56,162 bases of DNA from an uncultured Muribaculaceae bacterium (GTDB lineage Bacteria > Bacteroidota > Bacteroidia > Bacteroidales > Muribaculaceae): positions 1 to 56,162 of the forward strand of contig CAJUBC010000009.1 of assembly GCA_910584545.1 (NCBI GenBank), written 5' to 3'. The notes beneath the pieces were generated by a model that was not told the DNA's origin, did no database searches, and saw only the letters and a program-made list of their open reading frames with translations. Each line of letters opens with the position of its first letter. Position 1 is the first letter of the stretch. The position numbers and the translations under genes are program-made. Shown here one piece after another: positions 19,280 to 31,351 of the stretch.

Positions 19280-19318
19280 CAATAGAATTGCAAATCATAA
19301 GATACATATAATCAGGAA

Positions 19319-20677
19319 ATGAAAATAGAATACGTCAAGATCGACGATAACCACGGTGTGATAACCGTCGACGTCGAAGAGAAGGATTATGCCGACAACG
19401 TTAAGAAACAGCTCAAGGAGATAGGCAAGAAGCATGCCGAGCCGGGTTTCCGTCCGGGTCATGTTCCCGCCGGTCTCATCGTCAAGAAGTATGGCAATGC
19501 CGTAAAATACGATGAGGTCAACAAGCTCGTGGGCAACGCGGTATATGACTATATCCGCGAGAACGAGATCAATGTGCTCGGCAACCCCGTTCCCGACAAG
19601 GAGAACGTGCTCAATCCCGAGGAGAAGGATTTCAAGCTGAAATTCAACGTGGGCGTGGCTCCTGACTTCGAGGTGAAGCTCGACAAGGATGTACACATCC
19701 CTTACTATAAGATCAAGGTGACCGACGAGATGGTCGACACGCAGGACAAGGCCCTCCGCCGCCGTATGGGTACACAGGGTCCCGGCGAGGAGGTTGACGA
19801 GACCGCTCTCGTGAAGGGCGTGATGACTGAGCTCGACGGGGACGGCACCGACAAGGAAGGCGGTATCGTGGTTGAGAACGGTATCGTGTCTCCGCAGTAT
19901 TTCCGCAGCGAGGACCAGCGCAAGCTCTTCATCGGCAAGCACGTGGGCGACGCTGTCGTGTTCAATCCCTGGGCTACCGCCGAAGGGAATCCCGCAGAAC
20001 TCTCTTCGATGCTCAACATCGACAAGGAGGATGTGGAGAACCATAAGGGCGATTTCCGCATGGACATTAAGGAAATCATCGTGCTCAAGCCCGCTGAACT
20101 CGGCGAGGAATATTACAGCAAGGCATTCGGCGAAGGAAAGGTGACCGACGAGAAGTCATACCGCGACGAAGTCCGCAAGATGATCGAGGCCGGCCTCGAG
20201 GGAGACCAGAACTACCGCTTCACCATCGATGCGGAGAAGGCCCTCTCCGACAATACCGGCGACCTCAGCCTTCCCGACGACGTGCTGAAGGATTTCCTCC
20301 TGACGCAGAACGAGAAACTCACTCCCGAGCAGCTTGAGCAGGAATATCCCTCCATCCGCAAGCAGCTTGTATGGGACCTCGTGAAGGACAACGTGGCAAG
20401 AAAACTCGCCATAGAGGTTACCGAGGATGACCTGATGAACACAGCCCGTGCACTCGCTCGCAACCAGTTTGCCCAATACGGCATGACCAACGTGCCCGAG
20501 GATGCAGTGGAGCGTTTCGCCAAGGATATCCTCAAGGATGAGAAGTCGCGTCCGCAGATCGCCCGCCAGACTTCCGACATGAAGCTCTTCAACGGTATCC
20601 GCGCATCGGTTACTCCCGATGTGAAGGAAGTTTCCGTAGAGGAATTCAACAAGCTTTTCGCTCCAGAAGCAGAGTGA
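19319..20677 (+). CDS. tig: Trigger factor
   Basis: This 452-aa ribosome-bound chaperone has an N-terminal ribosome-binding domain with GFRPGHVP (about residues 41-48), corresponding to the GFRxGK signature of the family. It then has a reduced PPIase-like middle and a long helical C-terminal domain. The match is divergent, as is usual in Bacteroidetes; identification rests on the signature, length and position next to clpP/clpX, the same tig-clpP-clpX order found in many bacteria. A strong terminator separates it from clpP. Confidence 0.9.
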   Translation: MKIEYVKIDDNHGVITVDVEEKDYADNVKKQLKEIGKKHAEPGFRPGHVPAGLIVKKYGNAVKYDEVNKLVGNAVYDYIRENEINVLGNPVPDKENVLNPEEKDFKLKFNVGVAPDFEVKLDKDVHIPYYKIKVTDEMVDTQDKALRRRMGTQGPGEEVDETALVKGVMTELDGDGTDKEGGIVVENGIVSPQYFRSEDQRKLFIGKHVGDAVVFNPWATAEGNPAELSSMLNIDKEDVENHKGDFRMDIKEIIVLKPAELGEEYYSKAFGEGKVTDEKSYRDEVRKMIEAGLEGDQNYRFTIDAEKALSDNTGDLSLPDDVLKDFLLTQNEKLTPEQLEQEYPSIRKQLVWDLVKDNVARKLAIEVTEDDLMNTARALARNQFAQYGMTNVPEDAVERFAKDILKDEKSRPQIARQTSDMKLFNGIRASVTPDVKEVSVEEFNKLFAPEAE

Positions 20678-20722
20678 TGTAGCTCCTGACTCGTAATTGG
20701 CACAATATTTGTGTGTCTGATA

Positions 20723-20781
20723 TTCAACTTCACGGATTCCCATTATTCATAGTGGAGAAATCCGTGAAGTTGAACCTTTTT
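20723..20781 (+). terminator. Terminator after tig
   Basis: A perfect 16-bp stem (20723-20738 with 20759-20774) is followed by CC and a T5 run. Confidence 0.85.
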
Positions 20782-20859
20782 ATAAGTTGCATCCTTTTAA
20801 TTCAGGGCCGGCCATCCCGAGCCTGAGACAAATAACTTAGATTATATTATTTTTTAGAT

Positions 20860-21567
20860 ATGCACAATGATTTTAAGAACTATGCCGTGAACCATCTCGG
20901 CATGAGCTCCAACACTCTCGACTCCTACGGAAAGATGCTGGAGAAAAGCGCCGGCGGTATCTTCACCCCGACTTCCGATTATATGAACCCCTACATCCTG
21001 GAGGAGCGTCAGCTCAATGTCACCCAGATGGATGTGTTCTCGCGCCTTATGATGGACCGTATCATATTCCTCGGAACCCAGGTGTCGGATCAGAGCGCCA
21101 ACATAATCCAGGCTCAGCTCCTCTATCTCGACTCGGTGGATCCCGAGAAGGATATCTCGCTATACATCAACTCCCCCGGTGGTTCTGTGTATGCAGGCCT
21201 CGGAATCTACGACACCATGCAGTATATAAGCAGCGATGTCTCTACCATCTGCACCGGTATGGCGGCTTCGATGGCCGCGGTGCTCCTCGTGGCAGGCCAG
21301 CATGGCAAGCGCTTCGCGCTCCCGCATTCCCGCGTGATGATCCATCAGCCCATGGGCGGAATACAGGGTCAGGCTTCCGATATCGAGATCACGGCCCGCG
21401 AGATCCTCAAGCTCAAGGAGGAACTCTATAAAATCATATCCACCCACTCAGGCCAGCCATACGAGAAAGTGGAGGCGGATTCCGACCGCGACTACTGGAT
21501 GATTGCATCCGAAGCTCAGGAATACGGCATGATCGACAAGGTGCTCGTCAACCCCACGAAGAAATAA
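20860..21567 (+). CDS. clpP: ATP-dependent Clp protease proteolytic subunit
   Basis: This 235-aa serine peptidase forms the tetradecameric chamber used by ClpX. The triad is visible as Ser137 (TGMAASMAA), His162 (MIHQP) and Asp211 (DRDYWM), with the oxyanion segment YINSPGGSV. About 30 residues more than the E. coli protein lie at the N-terminus, which may be a propeptide. clpX follows after 9 bases on the same transcript. Confidence 0.95.
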   Translation: MHNDFKNYAVNHLGMSSNTLDSYGKMLEKSAGGIFTPTSDYMNPYILEERQLNVTQMDVFSRLMMDRIIFLGTQVSDQSANIIQAQLLYLDSVDPEKDISLYINSPGGSVYAGLGIYDTMQYISSDVSTICTGMAASMAAVLLVAGQHGKRFALPHSRVMIHQPMGGIQGQASDIEITAREILKLKEELYKIISTHSGQPYEKVEADSDRDYWMIASEAQEYGMIDKVLVNPTKK

Positions 21568-21576
21568 AACCCAGAG

Positions 21577-22809
21577 ATGAGAAAGACCAACAGGGTATGC
21601 GCCATGTGCGGACGTCCGGAGGGAAAAGACCTTAAGGTCATTTCAGTTTTCGACAACCTGAACCTCTGCACTGACTGCATATCATACATCGACACGGCCC
21701 GCGACACCCAGCTCAGCCAGGAAAAGAAAGGTACAAGGAAATCCGGCGGCGAATCCATTCCGAAGCCGAAGGAGATAAAGGAGTTCCTCGACCAGTACGT
21801 GATCGGTCAGGAGGAGGCCAAGAAGTATCTCTCAGTGGCGGTCTACAACCACTACAAGCGCATCAACCAGAAGGATGGCGACGATGTCGACATCGAGAAG
21901 TCGAACGTGGTGCTTGTCGGTCCAACCGGTACCGGCAAGACACTTCTTGCGAAATCGATAGCCCGTCTCTTAGATGTTCCTTTCACCATTGTCGACGCTA
22001 CGGTCCTTACCGAGGCCGGCTATGTGGGCGAGGATATCGAGTCGTTGCTGACAAGGCTCCTGCAGGCATGCGACTATGATGTGGAGCGTGCGGAACGCGG
22101 AATAGTGTTCATCGACGAGATCGACAAGATAGCGCGCAAAGGAGACAACCCCTCCATCACGCGCGATGTCAGCGGTGAAGGAGTGCAGCAGGGGCTTCTC
22201 AAGCTGCTGGAGGGAAGCGTTGTGCTCGTTCCGCCAAACGGGGGCCGCAAGCATCCCGAGCAGAAGATGATTCCGGTGGACACCAAGAACATCCTCTTCA
22301 TCTGCGGAGGGGCGTTCGACGGAATCGAGCGGAAAATCGCCGCCAGGCTCAACACCCACGTCGTGGGTTACGGCCATGACGAGAAGAGCCGCAAGCAGCA
22401 GCGTGAGAACCTGATGCGATTCGTGATGCCGGGCGACCTCAAGAGTTTCGGGCTGATTCCGGAGATCATCGGCCGTCTGCCGATCCTCACCAGTCTCGAG
22501 CCTCTCGATCGCGATGCGTTGCGCAGAATTCTTACCGAGCCGAAGAACGCCATCACACGCCAATACAAGAAGCTTTTCGAGGCCGACGGCGTGGAACTGG
22601 TATTCGAGGATTCGGCCCTCGACGCAATCGTCGACAAGGCGATCGAGTACAAGCTCGGTGCCCGGGGACTCCGCTCGATTGTTGAGACCGTGATGGTAGA
22701 TCCGATGTTCGAGGTGCCCTCGTCGGGAGAGAAATCATTCACCGTGACAGGTGACTTCGTCAGGTCGCAGCTTGAAAAAGCGCACTTCGGCAAGATGGAG
22801 ATAAAATGA
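21577..22809 (+). CDS. clpX: ATP-dependent Clp protease ATP-binding subunit ClpX
   Basis: This 410-aa AAA+ unfoldase delivers substrates to ClpP. The zinc-binding domain has Cys8, Cys11, Cys31 and Cys34. Walker A is GPTGTGKT, Walker B VFIDEIDK, and the sensor/arginine-finger region and ClpX C-terminal domain are intact. In the usual position of the ClpP-contacting IGF loop I did not pick out an exact IGF triplet. A terminator follows 38 bases after the stop. Confidence 0.96.
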   Translation: MRKTNRVCAMCGRPEGKDLKVISVFDNLNLCTDCISYIDTARDTQLSQEKKGTRKSGGESIPKPKEIKEFLDQYVIGQEEAKKYLSVAVYNHYKRINQKDGDDVDIEKSNVVLVGPTGTGKTLLAKSIARLLDVPFTIVDATVLTEAGYVGEDIESLLTRLLQACDYDVERAERGIVFIDEIDKIARKGDNPSITRDVSGEGVQQGLLKLLEGSVVLVPPNGGRKHPEQKMIPVDTKNILFICGGAFDGIERKIAARLNTHVVGYGHDEKSRKQQRENLMRFVMPGDLKSFGLIPEIIGRLPILTSLEPLDRDALRRILTEPKNAITRQYKKLFEADGVELVFEDSALDAIVDKAIEYKLGARGLRSIVETVMVDPMFEVPSSGEKSFTVTGDFVRSQLEKAHFGKMEIK

Positions 22810-22846
22810 TCTGTCCGTAGTAGGACAATCATGACGTTAAAATAGT

Positions 22847-22879
22847 AAGGCCATCGGGTAGCATTCCCGGTGGCCTTTT
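22847..22879 (+). terminator. Terminator after clpX
   Basis: AAGGCCATCGGG (22847-22858) pairs with CCCGGTGGCCTT (22866-22877, one G:U) and is followed by TTTT. Confidence 0.85.
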
Positions 22880-23021
22880 GCCGTCTGTGGGCCCGTCAAT
22901 GAGTCGTCATGGATACATATACAGTTAGAAAATAAAAGAAATTCAGGATGATGTGAGGATATTGTGCAAATTTTTTATAAATTTGTGGAATTATCTCAGT
23001 AACCCATTAATACTGTAACCT

Positions 23022-24446
23022 ATGAAATTAAATTTACTCAAGAGTTCGCTTGTGGTGGCAGCCTGTCTGGTAGCCGCCCATGCCGGTGCCTACGATTTCA
23101 GCGTAGATGATATCTTTTACAACATTGTCTCGGAAACCGACAAGACGGTGGAGGTGACTAACGACAATCCTTACGGAAACACATATCTGGGCAATATCAC
23201 CATTCCGGAGACTGTGGAGAACAACGGCAAGTCATATACCGTGACAGCCATCGGCGAGCAGGCATTCTACGATTCGTCCAATCTGAAATCAGTGTCTATT
23301 CCATCGACCGTGACGCGCATAGGTTCAGGTGCTTTCTCCGACTGCCAGTCAATCGAAAACATCGAGCTTCCGGATGCTGTCACCGAGATTTCAGACCATG
23401 CTTTCTACAACTGCATTCAGCTGAAATACGTCAACATTCCCGAAGGTGTGACCTCCATAGGCGACTATGCCTTCGGCGAGTGCGCCTCGCTTATCGACCG
23501 CATACTCCCGGAGTCTCTCCTAAGCATAGGCACCGGTGCCTTCAGTGGCTGCATGGCTTTCACCGAAGTGTACATACCGGCAGCGTGCGGGCAGATCTCA
23601 GACCTGGCTTTCTATGCTTGCATGAACCTCATTGCAATCAATGTGGAAGAAGATAATCCCAATTATATGTCGGACGACGGCATCTTCTACGATAAGGAGC
23701 AGACTGTCCTCTACCAGTATCCCGCTAAGCGCCCGGGCACAAGCTATGACGTTCCATCCACAGTGAAAACCCTGGCATCATACGCCTTCAACTGCTGTCA
23801 GCAACTGACACGCGTATCAATCCCCGACAGTGTGACGGAGATGGGAGAAGGCTGTTTCTTCTATTGTGACGCGCTGACCGATCTGCGTCTGAGTGCCGGG
23901 CTTACATCCATCCCGGCCTGGAGCTTTGCCTTCTGCCAGTCTCTGACCGGCTTTCAGGCTATGTCAGGAGTGACATCGGTCGGCGATGACGCTTTCTTCA
24001 ATTGCAGCGCGCTGCGCGAGGTATCCTTCCCCTCCTCCATGCTCACTATGGGCGACGAAGTGCTGGCGAGTTGCGCGTCGCTCCAGTCTGTAACCTGTCT
24101 GGCTTCCGCTCCACCCGCATGTACGGTTTTCACTTTCGATACAAACAACTATTCGGCTGTTCTCTGTGTGCCTGAGGATTGCAGGGGCGCGTATGCAGCC
24201 GCCATAGGCTGGGACGGCTTCACTAAAGTGCAGGGTATCACCGGAATCGAGCATGCGGTCGCCGATGGCGTCCGTGTGTACGGCTCCTGCGGTACGCTCG
24301 TGATCGAAAGTCCCGAGGCTACTGTAAGAGTAAGCGACACCGCAGGACATCTCATTTATATCGGCCCGGCCACAACGCTCAGCGGACTTCCCCACGGACT
24401 GTATTTCGTGACAACGCACAGCCGCACATTATCGGTATTTATCTAA
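23022..24446 (+). CDS. BspA-like leucine-rich-repeat secreted protein
   Basis: This 474-aa protein has a signal peptide (1-23, cleavage near AGA-YDF), an N-terminal strand-rich cap (24-75), then LRR_5 repeats of about 23 residues with the pattern AFxxCxxLxxVxIPxSVTxIGxxAF (about 75-360). The last 60 residues form a small beta-domain ending GLPHGLYFVTTHSRTLSVFI, resembling the C-terminal sorting or adhesion domain of the type IX secretion type A group. BspA-like proteins are surface-exposed and in oral Bacteroidetes bind host matrix proteins; that role here is inference. A TAAATTTG box at 22978-22985 lies 37 bases upstream. The repeats are more diverged than in the second such gene at 36907. 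Confidence 0.85.
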   Translation: MKLNLLKSSLVVAACLVAAHAGAYDFSVDDIFYNIVSETDKTVEVTNDNPYGNTYLGNITIPETVENNGKSYTVTAIGEQAFYDSSNLKSVSIPSTVTRIGSGAFSDCQSIENIELPDAVTEISDHAFYNCIQLKYVNIPEGVTSIGDYAFGECASLIDRILPESLLSIGTGAFSGCMAFTEVYIPAACGQISDLAFYACMNLIAINVEEDNPNYMSDDGIFYDKEQTVLYQYPAKRPGTSYDVPSTVKTLASYAFNCCQQLTRVSIPDSVTEMGEGCFFYCDALTDLRLSAGLTSIPAWSFAFCQSLTGFQAMSGVTSVGDDAFFNCSALREVSFPSSMLTMGDEVLASCASLQSVTCLASAPPACTVFTFDTNNYSAVLCVPEDCRGAYAAAIGWDGFTKVQGITGIEHAVADGVRVYGSCGTLVIESPEATVRVSDTAGHLIYIGPATTLSGLPHGLYFVTTHSRTLSVFI

Positions 24447-24466
24447 GATGTGTGACCATATCAACA

Positions 24467-24497
24467 GGGGGTGTATCAAATATTCATTTTGATGCAC
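24467..24497 (+). terminator. Terminator after BspA-like gene
   Basis: GGGTGTATCAAA pairs with TTTGATGCACCC (one G:U) across a 7-base loop, with CTCTTAATTT after it. Confidence 0.75.
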
Positions 24498-24540
24498 CCT
24501 CTTAATTTGGGGACATAAAATCACTTTTTTAATACGTACT

Positions 24541-24572
24541 GTTGCAATTGTCAAAAAAATGATTTAATTTTG
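24541..24572 (+). promoter_or_regulatory. Promoter of recQ
   Basis: GTTG at 24541-24544, a 20-base spacer and TAATTTTG at 24565-24572; leader about 60 bases. Confidence 0.65.
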
Positions 24573-24639
24573 TGTGGAGATGATTTGCGGAACGCTTCCG
24601 GATCAGACTCTCTCTTCAACTTCATATTCCTCATGAGCT

Positions 24640-26820
<2,181 letters not shown>

Positions 26821-26969
26821 TTTCCGATGCATCCTCAGGTACGATTGCAGTCCATGCTGCGCGTGAAGCGGGGCATGGTTTTATTTTTGTTTGTAAGGGC
26901 ATAAAATTTTTAAAATCATTCTCCGTTAGATTAAGAAGAATATAAATTTAAAGACATATCTACGGATAT

Positions 26970-28898
26970 ATGAAAAAGACAATTATGGCCGGAATCGGCC
27001 TGGGAGCAGCCGCACTGATGTTTGCCGCCAAGGATCCGGTGATTATGACAGTGAACGGCGTGGATGTCCCGAAGTCGGAATTCGAGTATCTATACCACAA
27101 GAACAGCCAGCAGCAGATCAATCCGCAGAACCTCGACGAGTATGTGGAGATGTTCAAGCTGTACAAGATGAAGGTGGCTGATGCCAAAGCCGAGGGAATC
27201 GACACGCTCTCTTCCTTCATCAAGGAGACAGAGCAGTACCGTCATGATCTGGCGGCTCCCTATCTGGCGGATTCCGTTTACCTCAACAAGCTCGTTGACG
27301 AGGCTATGGCCCGTTCGAAAGACGAGGTTGAGGCGAACCATATAATGCTCTTCAAGAGTCGTGATCTTTCGGAGAATCCCGCCATCCGCGCCCGCATGGA
27401 TTCGATCTACGGAGTGCTTAAGGCCGGCGGTGATTTCGAGGACCTCGCGACGCGCCTCTCGCAGGACCGCAACAGTGCCCAGCGTGGCGGCCGGATGGGC
27501 TATATACTCGCCAACCAGTATCCTTACGCATTCGAGGTGGCTGCGTTCTCGCTTCCCGAAGGCCAGTTCTCCGAGGTGGTGGAGAGTCCTGTGGGATACC
27601 ATATCCTCAAGGGCGGTAAGCATCGCCCCGCCCGCGGCAAGGTGCAGGCTGCGCATATCCTGAAAATCACCAAGGGAAAGACCGATGCCGAGAAGGCTGC
27701 AGCAAAGCAGCAGATCGACAGCATCTACGAGGTGCTCAAGGAATTCCCGTTCAAGTTCAGCGAGCTTGCCGCCCGTCACAGCGATGACCGCGGTTCGGCG
27801 CGTCAGGGAGGTATGCTTCCCTGGTTCGGAGCCGGAGAGATGGTGGAACCGTTCGATTCCGCGGCATTCTCAATCGCCGACGGCGAGATCAGCCTTCCCT
27901 TCGAGAGCGATTTCGGCTGGCATATCGTTAAGCGAGTAGGCCACAAGGCAGCTCCCGGCAAGGACGAGATGAAGCCCCAGCTTCTCGCCCGCATGACAAG
28001 CCGGCAGGACCCCCGTTTCAAGATGATTCGTGACCGTCAGACCGCCACTCTCGCAAAGAAGCATAACTCCCGGATCAACAAGAAGTCGTACGATGCTCTC
28101 CGTGCCCTTGTCTCAGGAAGCGGAATGGATTCAACCTCTTTCGCGTGGGTTCGCACGGCTCCGTTCTACAACGATGAGCTGTTCCGCATCGGCAAGGTGT
28201 CTGTGCCAGTATCCGAGTTTGTCGGCACCATAGACAAGATCAATCAGAAGAATCCGGCTCAGGCTATCGTGCTTTTCGATGACAATTTCGACGCATTCTA
28301 CAACGGACGTCTTGTCTCGGCCGAGGAGGACGCGCTTGCGGTAGAGGTGCCTGAATATAAGAATCTGCTCAAGGAGTATGTGGACGGTAGTCTCCTTTAC
28401 GAGGTCAGCGTCCGCAAGGTATGGGACCGCGCGGCCAAGGATACCGAAGGTCTGAAGAAGTATTTCGAGCAGCACCGCGATGAATATAAGTGGAACGAAC
28501 CTCACGCAAAGGGTTATCTGGTTCAGGCGCAGAACGACTCAGTCGCCAGCCTGATCAAGGCACGCGCCGCGGAACTCGGACGCGACACCCTCGTGAACAC
28601 AATCCGCAAGGAATTCTCCCGCAAGGTGGCAATCGACAAGGTGCTTGTCGCCAAGGGTAGCAATCCGATGGTCGACAACATCGTGTTCGGAGGCCCGAAG
28701 GTTACTCCGAAGAACGCCAATCTTGAGGTCTACTTCATGATTGACCCGAAGGTGATCACCGAGCCTGAGGAGGTGGGTGATGTACGTGGACTCGTCACAA
28801 GCGACTATCAGAACCAGTTCCAGGAGGAATGGGAGAAGGAACTGCGCCGGAAGTATCCGGTGAAAGTCTATGAGAAGGTGCTTCGAAAGGTGAAGTGA
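26970..28898 (+). CDS. Periplasmic SurA-like peptidylprolyl isomerase with two parvulin domains
   Basis: This 642-aa protein has a short signal peptide (about 1-19), a helical N-terminal chaperone-like region (20-110) and two rotamase/parvulin domains: one starting near EANHIMLF with SAQRGGRMGY (about 115-215), and one starting near QAAHILKI with SARQGGMLPWFG (about 225-325). A long C-terminal region of unassigned fold follows. It is predicted to help fold outer-membrane and secreted proteins. It is the first of three SurA-like genes in a row ahead of an OstA-like gene, which supports an envelope-biogenesis role. A terminator-like hairpin separates it from the next gene. Confidence 0.88.
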   Translation: MKKTIMAGIGLGAAALMFAAKDPVIMTVNGVDVPKSEFEYLYHKNSQQQINPQNLDEYVEMFKLYKMKVADAKAEGIDTLSSFIKETEQYRHDLAAPYLADSVYLNKLVDEAMARSKDEVEANHIMLFKSRDLSENPAIRARMDSIYGVLKAGGDFEDLATRLSQDRNSAQRGGRMGYILANQYPYAFEVAAFSLPEGQFSEVVESPVGYHILKGGKHRPARGKVQAAHILKITKGKTDAEKAAAKQQIDSIYEVLKEFPFKFSELAARHSDDRGSARQGGMLPWFGAGEMVEPFDSAAFSIADGEISLPFESDFGWHIVKRVGHKAAPGKDEMKPQLLARMTSRQDPRFKMIRDRQTATLAKKHNSRINKKSYDALRALVSGSGMDSTSFAWVRTAPFYNDELFRIGKVSVPVSEFVGTIDKINQKNPAQAIVLFDDNFDAFYNGRLVSAEEDALAVEVPEYKNLLKEYVDGSLLYEVSVRKVWDRAAKDTEGLKKYFEQHRDEYKWNEPHAKGYLVQAQNDSVASLIKARAAELGRDTLVNTIRKEFSRKVAIDKVLVAKGSNPMVDNIVFGGPKVTPKNANLEVYFMIDPKVITEPEEVGDVRGLVTSDYQNQFQEEWEKELRRKYPVKVYEKVLRKVK

Positions 28899-28923
28899 AC
28901 CGCTTAAAACCGAGAATCTTACC

Positions 28924-28956
28924 AAGGGCGTCCGTTAACATATTGGGCGCCCTTTC
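28924..28956 (+). terminator. Terminator after the first PPIase gene
   Basis: AAGGGCGTCC (28924-28933) pairs with GGGCGCCCTT (28945-28954, one G:U), followed by TTCG; a moderate terminator. Confidence 0.6.
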
Positions 28957-29047
28957 GTTGTCTGTTGTTCGGTGATTCGTTTTTCATTCGTTATTCATAG
29001 ACCTCATATTTTTTTATGTGCGGAAAAATTGCTAAATTTGCTGAGAA

Positions 29048-29974
29048 ATGCGCGGACATGTAGCAATATTGACATCGGCTGTGCTGGCCGGCGGATTCCT
29101 GCTTGCGTCGTGCGGCGGCGATGAGACTCGGGGGCAGACAGAGGACGACGTACTCGTCTCCGTGGGCGACTCAACCCTTACCCTGCGCGAGGTGCTTGCG
29201 GATATACCGAGCGGTATATCTCCCGAGGACAGTACCGAGCTGTTTCATGCGATTGTGGACAACTGGGTCCGCGACCTTGTGCTTTACAGAGTGGCCGTGA
29301 AGAATGTCCCCGACCTCGACCGGATAGAGCGTCTTGTGAACGATTACCGAAACAATCTCATCATCACGAGCTATCTTCGGCAGATGGAGGAGAGCGGAGA
29401 GCATATAGTGAGCGAGGCGGAGATCAGGAAATATTATGATTCCCATAAGGAGGAACTCGTTCTGGAGCAGCCTTTGGTGAAGGGGGTGATCCTCAAGGTT
29501 CCGGAAACCGATGAGAATCTTCCCCGCCTCCGTAAGTGGATGGCGTCATCGAGCGGAGAGGCAATCGACAATATCGAGAAGCATGGTCTGAAGCAGGCAT
29601 CGCAGTATGAGTATTTTCTCGACACCTGGCAGGAATGGAACACTGTGGCCGATCAGATTCCCTACAAGTTCTTCGATGCTGATGCGTTCGTGAGCGATAC
29701 TCGCGACTTCGAGACGACCTACGGGGGATCGACCTATATCCTGCATATCTCGGATTATCTCCGCTCGGGAGCCGGAATGCCTTACGACTATGCGCGTGAG
29801 AAGATCTCAGGGATTCTCCTGAACGCCGAGATGTCGAGATACAGAAGCAGTCTGATCAAGGCTCTGTTGAATAAAGAGATGGAAAACGGGATTCTCAAGG
29901 CCGGACTTTACGATCCACTGTCCGGTACGATGAGGAAGAATGAAAAGAAAGAAAAGAAAACTGACAAGAGGTGA
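29048..29974 (+). CDS. SurA-like lipoprotein lacking a recognisable parvulin domain
   Basis: This 308-aa predicted lipoprotein has the lipobox LLASC (Cys22). A helical region with EIRKYYDSHKEEL matches the SurA/PrsA N-terminal chaperone domain, but the HIL and GG-LG signatures of a parvulin domain are absent where they would be expected. It therefore looks like a chaperone-only or inactive paralogue. A TAAATTTG box ends at 29040, only 7 bases before the ATG, so the transcript would be almost leaderless. It overlaps the next gene by 4 bases (GTGA). The C-terminal tail is very lysine-rich. Confidence 0.8.
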   Translation: MRGHVAILTSAVLAGGFLLASCGGDETRGQTEDDVLVSVGDSTLTLREVLADIPSGISPEDSTELFHAIVDNWVRDLVLYRVAVKNVPDLDRIERLVNDYRNNLIITSYLRQMEESGEHIVSEAEIRKYYDSHKEELVLEQPLVKGVILKVPETDENLPRLRKWMASSSGEAIDNIEKHGLKQASQYEYFLDTWQEWNTVADQIPYKFFDADAFVSDTRDFETTYGGSTYILHISDYLRSGAGMPYDYAREKISGILLNAEMSRYRSSLIKALLNKEMENGILKAGLYDPLSGTMRKNEKKEKKTDKR

Positions 29975-31326
29975 AAATAAAGAAACTGACAATATCGCTG
30001 GCGGCCCTTACGGCGCTTTGCGCGCTTGCGGCGCCGGTGAAGAAAAACGTGGTCGATGAAGTCGCCTGGATTGTGGGCGACGAGCCGATATTCCGTTCCG
30101 AGATAGAGGAACAGTACATGCAGGCCCGTTCAGAGGGGAGCCATATAGACGGAGACCCCTATTGCGTGATACCGGAGCAGATAGCCGTGCAGAAACTCTA
30201 TCTCCATCAGGCCAAGCTCGACACTATCGAGGCTCCCGAAGCCCAGGTGGCTGCCGGAGTGGACAAGAGACTTAATTTCTTCATCGCCAACCTCGGGTCG
30301 AAGGAGAAGGTGGAGGAGTATTTCAACAAGCCGCTGCCGCAGCTCCGCGAGCAGCTCATGGAGATCATGAGGACTTCCTATATCACCGAGCAGGTTCAGA
30401 GCCAGCTCACCAAGAATGTGAAGGGAACCCCCAACGAGGTGAGGAAATATTTCGATGCCCTGCCCGAAGACAGCATCCCATACATCCCGATGCAGGTGGA
30501 GGCACAGATCATATCCGTCAACCCCATCATCCCTCAGCAGGAGATTGAGGATGTGAAGTCGCGTCTGCGTGACTACGCGGATCGCGTCAACAAGGGTGAG
30601 GCGGAATTCTCCACTCTGGCTATCCTCTACAGCGAGGATGGTTCGAGCATGCAGGGTGGAGAGCTCGGATTCCACAACCGTGCGGATTTCGTGCCCGAAT
30701 TCTCCAATGTAGCCTTCAACCTGAGTGACCCGAAGAAGGTGAGCCGCATTGTTGAGACGGAGTACGGTTATCATATCATCCAGCTTATCGAGAAACGGGG
30801 AGATCAGGTCAACGTGCGCCACATCCTCCTCACTCCCAAGGTGAGCAGCAAGGAACTGACGGATGCTACCGTCAAGCTCGACTCGCTCCGTAAGGAACTC
30901 GTGGCCGGTAAGTTCACCTTCGACGAGGCGGCGAGATTCGTGTCACAGGACAAGGATACGAAAAACAACAGGGGCGTGATGATGAACATGCAGAACGGTT
31001 CAACCCGATTCGAGATGCAGGACCTTCCCCCGGAGGTGGCGAAGAAGGTGGAGCTCATGCAGCCCGGCGACATCTCCGAAGCCTTCATAATGAAGGACCA
31101 GAAGAAGAACCGCGACGTTGTCTCCATAGTGAAGCTCACGAACCGTATTCCCGGACATAAGGCGACTCTCGCAGATGATTTCAACCTCATCAAGCAGATG
31201 TATGAGAGTCATGAGAAGGAGAAAGTCATAACCAAATGGGTTGAACAGAAGATACAGGATACCTACGTGAGGATATCCGACGGATGGGATAAGTGCGAGT
31301 TCCGTTACAAGGGATGGATTCATTGA
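29971..31326 (+). CDS. Periplasmic SurA-like peptidylprolyl isomerase
   Basis: This 451-aa protein starts with GTG in a GTGA overlap with the preceding gene. A signal peptide (1-21) ends ALA-APV. An N-terminal SurA domain (22-165) with WIVGDEPIFRSEIEEQY is followed by two parvulin-like domains (about 172-275 with MQGGELGFHNRADFVPEF, and about 285-390 starting NVRHILLTP). Its size (about 430-450) and layout match SurA best of the three. Function: periplasmic chaperone for outer-membrane proteins, inferred from family. It is followed after 25 bases by the OstA-like gene. Confidence 0.9.
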   Translation: MKIKKLTISLAALTALCALAAPVKKNVVDEVAWIVGDEPIFRSEIEEQYMQARSEGSHIDGDPYCVIPEQIAVQKLYLHQAKLDTIEAPEAQVAAGVDKRLNFFIANLGSKEKVEEYFNKPLPQLREQLMEIMRTSYITEQVQSQLTKNVKGTPNEVRKYFDALPEDSIPYIPMQVEAQIISVNPIIPQQEIEDVKSRLRDYADRVNKGEAEFSTLAILYSEDGSSMQGGELGFHNRADFVPEFSNVAFNLSDPKKVSRIVETEYGYHIIQLIEKRGDQVNVRHILLTPKVSSKELTDATVKLDSLRKELVAGKFTFDEAARFVSQDKDTKNNRGVMMNMQNGSTRFEMQDLPPEVAKKVELMQPGDISEAFIMKDQKKNRDVVSIVKLTNRIPGHKATLADDFNLIKQMYESHEKEKVITKWVEQKIQDTYVRISDGWDKCEFRYKGWIH

Positions 31327-31351
31327 CCAAAAGACCGGTTATAGTGATTCT

